From Betaproteobacteria bacterium (lineage in GTDB: Bacteria; Pseudomonadota; Gammaproteobacteria; Burkholderiales; Burkholderiaceae_C), in NCBI GenBank assembly GCA_025354965.1, contig JANXLW010000017.1:1-13421 (forward strand): a DNA stretch of 13,421 nucleotides. The letters run 5' to 3'. Shown here piece by piece: positions 8,861 to 13,421 of this stretch. The stretch's first letter is position 1. Each line of letters starts with the position of its first letter. A model generated the notes under the pieces. That model was not told the DNA's origin. It was given only the letters and a program-made list of their open reading frames with translations, and ran no database searches. The translations under genes were made by a program, and so were the position numbers.

Positions 8861-8925
8861 AAAGGTATGCTCCTGAACTGACGTTTTACAAAGTTGATGG
8901 CGCAGATTCCCATTAAATTAACACT

Positions 8926-9099
8926 TCAAAGCTGCACCATTTCGAAATCTTCCTTGCGAGCACCACATTCAGGGCAGGTCCAATTCATAGGTACATCAGA
9001 CCAGGGAGTCCCGGGCTCAATGCCATCGTTTGGGGCACCGGTATTTTCATCGTAGATCCAGCCACAAATAAGGCACATCCATGTTTTTGTCTCACTCAC
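8926..9099 (-). CDS. Rubredoxin
   Basis: Small one-iron electron carrier of 57 residues. Two Cys-x2-Cys knuckles bind the Fe(SCys)4 centre: C9-x-x-C12-G-W and C42-P-E-C45-G. The family's aromatic core is also present (W7, W14, Y16, W33, W40 and F52), as is the GIEPGTPW-x-DVP-x-NW stretch, so it is a complete rubredoxin. The start is a GTG; the only nearby ATG is codon 8 and would cut off the N-terminal strand before the first Cys. GAAGG lies about 11 bases upstream. The gene is divergent from the thiD-like gene and lies 65 bases before pilG on the same strand. Partner proteins cannot be read from the sequence. A rubredoxin next to this pair is, to my knowledge, common in Burkholderiales. Confidence 0.93.
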   Translation of the reverse strand: MSETKTWMCLICGWIYDENTGAPNDGIEPGTPWSDVPMNWTCPECGARKEDFEMVQL

Positions 9100-9131
9100 A
9101 GCTTAAGGGGCCTTCGAATAGAATGCAATCA

Positions 9132-9160
9132 TTGAATGGAAACAGCGTGCGTAATATACC
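9132..9160 (+). promoter_or_regulatory. Candidate sigma-70 promoter for the thiD-like/hemL unit
   Basis: TTGAAT (9132-9137) and TATACC (9155-9160) are separated by exactly 17 bases. Each hexamer matches the consensus at four of six positions. Transcription would start near 9167 and leave a leader of about 48 bases before the ATG at 9215. It lies in the 115-base divergent spacer, where the plus-strand unit needs a promoter. This is a read by eye, without scoring. Confidence 0.4.
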
Positions 9161-9214
9161 CGCCGCGCGCCTCAATCTGCGATATTCTGCCTGAAGAACT
9201 GCACAGGCCTGCTC

Positions 9215-10150
9215 ATGCCCCCTGCCACAATTTCCCTGGTTGCCGAAGACCAACCGCGTACAACCCGCCCCGCATGCGTCATGGTGTTCAATTCCAATGA
9301 TCCCAGCGGCGGCGCAGGTTTGGCGGCCGATGTGACTGCGATTGCCTCCGTCGGTGCTCATGCGCTGCCCATTCTGACCGGCGCTTACGCGCGTGACAGC
9401 GCTGAAATTTTCAGTCATTTTGCACTCGACGAAGATGCCGTGGCGGAGCAGGCCAGGGCAGTTTTTGAGGATGTCCAAGTTCAGGTGATCAAGGTTGGAT
9501 TTGTAGGGTCACCGGAAAACCTCAGTGCCGTGGCCAGCATCGCGTGCGACTACGCCAACATTCCGCTTATCGCGTTTATGCCCGACCTTTCCTGGTGGGA
9601 TGAAATCCAGATTGACCTGTACCTCGATGCTTTTAAAGAGCTGATATTGCCCCAGACGATGGTGTTGGCTGGAAACCACAGCACCTTATGGCGCTGGCTT
9701 CTGCCGGACTGGAGTGCAGCTCGTCCGCCCAGCGCACGGGACATTGCCGACGCGGCAAACGCCTATGGTGTGCCCTATACCCTGGTGACCGGCATTGCGT
9801 TAACAGACCAGTTCGTTGACAACGTGCTGGCCAGCCCGCATGCCGTACTGTGCAGCGAAAAATTTGAACGCTTCGATGCAGTTTTTTGCGGTGCTGGTGA
9901 CACCCTGTCGGCCGCATTTGCAGCCCTGCTGGCCAGTGGCGACGATATGTCCGAGGCGTTCACTGAAGCGCTAAGTTATCTGGACCGTTGTCTGGAAGGC
10001 GGCTTTCGTCCGGGTATGGGCAATGTCATTCCGGACCGGCTTTTCTGGGCGCAGACTGACGATGATCCAGCCGCCGAAACAGACCCAACCGCTGTCGATT
10101 CCTCTCTTATTTCCACACTGGATTTCACTCCCAATGGCACACAACACTGA
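9215..10150 (+). CDS. thiD: ThiD-like (hydroxymethylpyrimidine/phosphomethylpyrimidine kinase family) protein, divergent active site
   Basis: A 311-residue ribokinase-fold protein of the ThiD family. Canonical ThiD phosphorylates HMP and then HMP-phosphate in thiamine pyrophosphate synthesis. Family features: a first strand followed by NSNDPSGGAGLAAD (26-39), LPILTGAYARDS (51-62), VIKVGFVGSPE (91-101) and the phosphate-binding GAGDTLSAAFAALLA (226-240). Key positions differ from the usual enzyme. Canonical GAGIQAD reads GAGLAAD, so the Gln is lost. The DPVM loop is replaced by MPDLSWWDE (122-130). The TPN-x-x-E segment reads AGNHSTLW (152-159). The canonical GTGCT cysteine is an aspartate (D229), as in ribokinases and pyridoxal kinases. 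A low-complexity acidic tail follows residue 280. The stop lies inside hemL (17-base overlap). Family membership is secure; substrate and activity are not, so the symbol is provisional. Confidence 0.8.
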   Translation: MPPATISLVAEDQPRTTRPACVMVFNSNDPSGGAGLAADVTAIASVGAHALPILTGAYARDSAEIFSHFALDEDAVAEQARAVFEDVQVQVIKVGFVGSPENLSAVASIACDYANIPLIAFMPDLSWWDEIQIDLYLDAFKELILPQTMVLAGNHSTLWRWLLPDWSAARPPSARDIADAANAYGVPYTLVTGIALTDQFVDNVLASPHAVLCSEKFERFDAVFCGAGDTLSAAFAALLASGDDMSEAFTEALSYLDRCLEGGFRPGMGNVIPDRLFWAQTDDDPAAETDPTAVDSSLISTLDFTPNGTQH

Positions 10151-11438
10151 CAACAACAACACGCTGTTTGAACGCGCCAAGCAAATCATTCCCGGCGGCG
10201 TCAATTCGCCGGTCAGAGCCTTCAAGGCGGTGGGTGGAACACCCCGCTTCATCCAACGTGCCCAAGGCGCCCATTTCTGGGACGCGAACGACCAGCGCTA
10301 CATCGACTACATCGGCTCCTGGGGTCCCATGATTCTGGGTCACGGCCACCCGGCCGTCGTGCAAGCGGTGCAGGCGGCAGTGCGGGAAGGTTTTTCTTTT
10401 GGCGCACCGACCGAACGCGAAATTGAATTGGCACAAGAGATATTGCGTCTGCTGCCCTCCATGGACATGGTGCGCCTGGTCAGCTCAGGCACCGAAGCGG
10501 CGATGAGCGCCATCCGTCTGGCCCGCGGTGCCACTGGCCGCAGCAAGCTGATCAAGTTTGAAGGCTGCTATCACGGACACGCTGACGCGCTGCTGGTCAA
10601 GGCCGGCTCGGGACTGGCAACCTTCGGCAACGCCACCAGCGCCGGCGTACCACCCGAGGTAGTGCAACACACACTGGTACTGGAATACAACAACATCGCG
10701 CAACTCGAAGAAGCCTTCACGCTGCACGGCACTGGCATCGCCTGCCTCATGATCGAGCCGATCGCCGGCAACATGAATTTCGTGCGCGCCTCCCTCCCCT
10801 TCATGAAACGCTGTCGTGAACTGTGCACGCAGTACGGCGCGCTGCTGGTGTTTGATGAAGTCATGACAGGCTTTCGCGTTGCACTGGGCAGCGCGCAAAG
10901 CGTCTATGCCCGTCACCTACCCGGCTTTGAGCCGGACATGACGGTGATGGGCAAGGTCATTGGCGGCGGCATGCCGCTGGCGGCCTTTGGCGCCAAGCGC
11001 GCCGTGATGGAACTGCTGGCCCCACTGGGTGCGGTGTACCAGGCTGGCACTCTGTCTGGCAACCCGGTGGCGACCGCTTGCGGCCTGGCTACCTTGCGCG
11101 AGATCAGCAAGCCCGGCTTTTTTGAAGACCTGTCGGCCAAGACCCGTTCGCTGGTGGCTGGCCTGAAGGCCGCCGCTGCAGCCGAAGGCGTGCCGTTCAG
11201 CGCCGACAGCGAAGGCGGCATGTTTGGCTTCTTCCTGTTCGACAGCTTGCCGCAAAACTACGCCACCGTGATGACCACCGACAGCAAACGTTTCAATACC
11301 CTGTTCCACGGCTTGCTGGACCGTGGCATCTACATTGCCCCGGCGTTGTATGAAGCCGGCTTTGTCAGTGCCGCGCACACCAGCGATGACATCGCGGCCA
11401 CCGTGGCGGCGGCACGCGAGGTTTTCAAGTTGCTGTAA
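10134..11438 (+). CDS. hemL: Glutamate-1-semialdehyde 2,1-aminomutase
   Basis: PLP-dependent enzyme converting glutamate-1-semialdehyde to 5-aminolevulinate, the last step of the C5 route to heme. The 434 residues match the family's usual length. Motifs: the N-terminal signature AKQIIPGGVNSPVRAF (15-30), GSWGPMILGHGHP (61-73), the SSGTEA cofactor-phosphate region (117-122), the GCYHGHAD loop (144-151), DEVMTGFR with cofactor-contacting D241, and Schiff-base lysine K274 in VMGKVIGGGMPL. I chose the ATG at 10134 because homologues begin just before LFERAKQIIPGG. A longer frame from 10023 would run far into the preceding gene. There is no good ribosome site close by, and the start lies 17 bases inside the thiD-like gene, so translation is probably coupled. 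No clear terminator follows. Confidence 0.97.
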   Translation: MAHNTDNNNTLFERAKQIIPGGVNSPVRAFKAVGGTPRFIQRAQGAHFWDANDQRYIDYIGSWGPMILGHGHPAVVQAVQAAVREGFSFGAPTEREIELAQEILRLLPSMDMVRLVSSGTEAAMSAIRLARGATGRSKLIKFEGCYHGHADALLVKAGSGLATFGNATSAGVPPEVVQHTLVLEYNNIAQLEEAFTLHGTGIACLMIEPIAGNMNFVRASLPFMKRCRELCTQYGALLVFDEVMTGFRVALGSAQSVYARHLPGFEPDMTVMGKVIGGGMPLAAFGAKRAVMELLAPLGAVYQAGTLSGNPVATACGLATLREISKPGFFEDLSAKTRSLVAGLKAAAAAEGVPFSADSEGGMFGFFLFDSLPQNYATVMTTDSKRFNTLFHGLLDRGIYIAPALYEAGFVSAAHTSDDIAATVAAAREVFKLL

Positions 11439-11581
11439 TTAGAAAAGCTGCTGGCTGGCGCAAGGCGGGCGGTGCGGGTTGATCCGACATCGGTACCCCA
11501 AATCGGTGGAGCACTTTGAATCCCGCCTACCCGTCACTTGATCAGATGGGTGGATTGGGTTTCCGCCCGCCCCGCCACCCA
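11439..11581. other. Convergent spacer between hemL and purH
   Basis: The two genes end facing each other across 143 GC-rich bases. I see no open frame with gene character and no promoter here. The only structure is the inverted repeat at the purH end, listed separately. Confidence 0.6.
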
Positions 11582-11582
11582 T
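11546..11582. terminator. Inverted repeat at the purH 3' end, possible hairpin
   Basis: Perfect 8-base arms ATGGGTGG (11546-11553) and CCACCCAT (11575-11582) flank a 21-base loop that contains a further GGG/CCC pair. It touches the last base of the purH stop codon. Neither strand has a T-run after it, so it is not a standard intrinsic terminator. It could act as an mRNA-end stabiliser or be chance in GC-rich sequence. Confidence 0.25.
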
Positions 11583-13177
11583 CAATGCCGGAAATGCCGC
11601 ACACCGCTGAAGACCATCGCCACACCGCGTTCATCGGCCGCGTCAATCACTTCCTGGTCGCGCATCGAGCCACCGGGCTGGATGACGCAGCTAGCACCGG
11701 CGTCCACCACCACGTCCAGACCATCGCGAAACGGAAAGAAGGCATCGCTGGCGACCGCCGTGCCTGACAGCGATAACCCGGCATGCTGGGCCTTGATGCT
11801 GGCGATGCGGGCCGAGTCCAGACGGCTCATCTGACCGGCGCCAACGCCCATGGTCATGCCGCCTTTGCAAAACACGATGGCGTTGCTCTTGACAAATTTG
11901 GCCACGTTCCAGGCAAAGAGCAAGTCTTGCAATTGTTCGGCCGTGGGTTGAACCTTGGTGACCACTTTCAGATCTGCCAAAGTGAGCTGATGGTTGTCGG
12001 CCGTTTGCATCAGCAAGCCCGAGCCGACGCGTTTGACGTCCACCGCGTTGCGGCCATTGTCCCAATCGCTGGCGCCACCGCCCGGCAGCGCGATTTTGAG
12101 AATGCGCACGTTGACCTTGCTCTTGAACACCGCCAGTGCCCCGGGCGTGTAGTCCGGTGCCATCAGCACTTCGACGAACTGCTTCGAGATTTGCAGCGCA
12201 GCTGCTTCGTCCAGAGTTTGGTTGACGGCAATGATGCCGCCAAAGGCAGAGGTTGGGTCGGTCTTGAACGCCTTGCTGTAGGCTTGCAGTGCGTCCGTAC
12301 CCACCGCCACACCGCAGGGGTTGGCGTGTTTGACGATGACACAGGCAGCACCGTTTTTGGCAGTGTCAAAACTCTTGACGCACTCCCAGGCGGCGTCAGC
12401 ATCAGCGATATTGTTGTAGCTCAACTCCTTGCCCTGAAGCTGCTGCGCCGTCACCAGCGAACCCGGCGCCGGGTACAGATCGCGGTAAAAGGCCGCTTGC
12501 TGGTGCGGATTTTCACCATAGCGCAAGTCCTGCAACTTGACAAAGCGGCCGTTGGACTGCTGCGGGAACAACTGTCTTGCGGGTGTGCTGTTGCCCTCTT
12601 CAAAGTTGAGCGCCGACAGGTAGTCGCTGATGGCGCCGTCGTATTGGCTGATGCGGTTGAACGCCGCTACCGACAAGGCAAATTTGGTCTTCAGGCTGAT
12701 GCCCGTGGTCTTGAGTTCGGCCAGCACACCAGCGTATTGCGAAACGTCGGTCAACACCGCTACATCTTTCCAGTTCTTGGCGGCGCTGCGCACCATGGCG
12801 GGGCCACCGATGTCGATGTTTTCAATCGCATCCTCCAACCTGCAGCCGGCTTTGGCGACGGTCGCTTCAAACGGGTACAAGTTGACCACCAGCAGGTCGA
12901 TGGTGGCTATGTCGTGGGCTTTGAGTGCCGCCATGTGTTCCGGCACATCGCGCCGTGCCAGCAGACCGCCATGCACCTTGGGATGCAGGGTTTTGACACG
13001 CCCATCCAGCATTTCGGGAAAGCCCGTGAGGGTGGCCACCTCGGTCACTGGCAAGCCTTGTTCTGCCAGCAATTTGGCGGTGCCACCAGTGGAAATAAGC
13101 TTGATGCCCAGGGCATGCAAGGCCTGCGCAAATTCAACAATGCCGGTTTTGTCGGAGACCGATAGAAGTGCGTTCAT
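11582..13177 (-). CDS. purH: Bifunctional AICAR formyltransferase / IMP cyclohydrolase
   Basis: Catalyses the last two steps of de novo IMP synthesis: formyl transfer from 10-formyl-THF to AICAR, then ring closure. The 531 residues fit the usual length. The N-terminal cyclohydrolase domain (MGS-like fold, about 1-195) begins ALLSVSDKTG and holds STGGTAKLL (29-37), TGFPEMLDGRVKTLHPKVHGG (51-71), NLYPF (99-103) and IDIGGPAMVRSAAKN (121-135). The transformylase domain (about 200-531) holds RYGENPHQ (219-226), the catalytic pair K283-H284 in VKHANPCGVA, SAFGGIIA (310-317), SNAIVF (431-436), and the C-terminal DAFFPFRDG and QPGGSMRD. The start matches where PurH proteins begin, though no good ribosome site is visible upstream. 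It lies 57 bases after fis on the same strand, a pairing known in betaproteobacteria. Confidence 0.98.
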   Translation of the reverse strand: MNALLSVSDKTGIVEFAQALHALGIKLISTGGTAKLLAEQGLPVTEVATLTGFPEMLDGRVKTLHPKVHGGLLARRDVPEHMAALKAHDIATIDLLVVNLYPFEATVAKAGCRLEDAIENIDIGGPAMVRSAAKNWKDVAVLTDVSQYAGVLAELKTTGISLKTKFALSVAAFNRISQYDGAISDYLSALNFEEGNSTPARQLFPQQSNGRFVKLQDLRYGENPHQQAAFYRDLYPAPGSLVTAQQLQGKELSYNNIADADAAWECVKSFDTAKNGAACVIVKHANPCGVAVGTDALQAYSKAFKTDPTSAFGGIIAVNQTLDEAAALQISKQFVEVLMAPDYTPGALAVFKSKVNVRILKIALPGGGASDWDNGRNAVDVKRVGSGLLMQTADNHQLTLADLKVVTKVQPTAEQLQDLLFAWNVAKFVKSNAIVFCKGGMTMGVGAGQMSRLDSARIASIKAQHAGLSLSGTAVASDAFFPFRDGLDVVVDAGASCVIQPGGSMRDQEVIDAADERGVAMVFSGVRHFRH

Positions 13178-13234
13178 TGAGTTTATAAAGGTGGTTGCTA
13201 AGGAAAATGATGGCCAGCAACGGCCTCACTCCGG

Positions 13235-13421
13235 CTAAGTGATCAGCTTGTGTTCAAGCAGTTTTTTTCGCAGGGTGTTGCGGTTCAGACCCAGCCACTG
13301 GGCGGCTTTGGACTGGTTGTTGTCGGCGTGCTGCATGATCACTTCAAGGAGGGGTTTTTCCACCACCGTGACCATCATGGTGTAAATGCCGTCAGGTTCA
13401 GTGCCCCGCAAATCCCTGAGA
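13235..13421 (-). CDS. fis: Fis-family DNA-binding protein, C-terminal 61 residues (5' end outside window)
   Basis: Nucleoid-associated homodimeric DNA-binding protein. The visible part runs from LRDLRG through GIYTMMVTVVEKPLLEVIM to the stop. It ends in the Fis helix-turn-helix: QSKAAQWLGLNRNTLRKKL, then LEHKLIT. Fis proteins of this group are roughly 75-80 residues, so about 15-20 N-terminal residues lie beyond the right edge. The same C-terminal fold occurs at the end of NtrC-type activators. The short link from LRG to the helices and the following purH favour a stand-alone Fis, but the truncation leaves a little doubt. The purH start is 57 bases downstream, so the two are probably one transcript. 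Confidence 0.9.
   Translation of the reverse strand, partial: LRDLRGTEPDGIYTMMVTVVEKPLLEVIMQHADNNQSKAAQWLGLNRNTLRKKLLEHKLIT

Noticed and set aside
8861..8925. Promoter for pilG (TTTAAT in an AT-rich patch after the rubredoxin stop)
   Set aside because: TTTAAT resembles a -10 box, but no acceptable -35 box lies 16-18 bases upstream, so I do not annotate it.
10023..10133. Upstream extension of hemL by 37 codons
   Set aside because: It would lie wholly inside the thiD-like gene, and the added residues do not resemble the HemL N-terminus. The ATG at 10134 gives the normal length.
11464..11571. Complementary GGCGGGCGG (11464-11472) and CCGCCCGCC (11563-11571) in the convergent spacer
   Set aside because: The 9-base arms are about 90 bases apart and made only of G and C, so chance pairing in GC-rich DNA is the simplest explanation.
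11783..13165. Long plus-strand open frame (460 codons) antisense to purH
   Set aside because: It mirrors purH, whose catalytic motifs are all present on the minus strand. The antisense frame results from GC-rich codon use.

Overview
The window fits a chromosomal segment of a Gram-negative betaproteobacterium of the order Burkholderiales, most likely the Comamonadaceae (a Rhodoferax/Polaromonas-like organism). This is inferred from protein style and gene order (rubredoxin / thiD-like / hemL next to a pilGHIJ-chpA cluster, and fis-purH), not from a database search. Coding density is high. No gap exceeds 150 bases, and I see no tRNA, rRNA, CRISPR array, insertion sequence or phage gene.

Left part (1-9099, all minus strand, transcribed right to left): a rubredoxin gene is followed by a Pil-Chp chemosensory cluster, the system that controls type IV pilus twitching and surface sensing. 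Its order is pilG and pilH (single-domain response regulators), pilI (CheW-like adaptor), pilJ (membrane receptor) and chpA/pilL (very large CheA-type hybrid kinase, cut by the left edge). The ChpA frame is open over all 5232 bases in the window. It carries several phosphotransfer domains, one with serine in place of histidine, then a CheA kinase core, a CheW-like domain and the start of a C-terminal receiver. PilJ would signal through PilI to ChpA, and ChpA would phosphorylate PilG and PilH. The methyltransferase gene pilK, which lies between pilJ and chpA in Pseudomonas aeruginosa, is absent from that position.

Middle part (9100-11438, plus strand): a 115-base divergent spacer with a plausible sigma-70 promoter leads into a two-gene unit whose reading frames overlap by 17 bases. 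The first gene is a ThiD-like ribokinase-fold protein with several non-canonical active-site positions. The second is hemL, glutamate-1-semialdehyde aminomutase of the C5 heme pathway.

Right part (11439-13421, minus strand): after a 143-base convergent spacer comes purH, encoding the bifunctional enzyme of the last two steps of IMP synthesis. It lies 57 bases downstream of fis, whose 5' end is outside the window.

Most of this is conserved housekeeping and motility content. I did not find a clearly new system. The points most worth checking are the divergent ThiD-like protein coupled to hemL, and the phosphotransfer layout of ChpA with its Ser-type domain.
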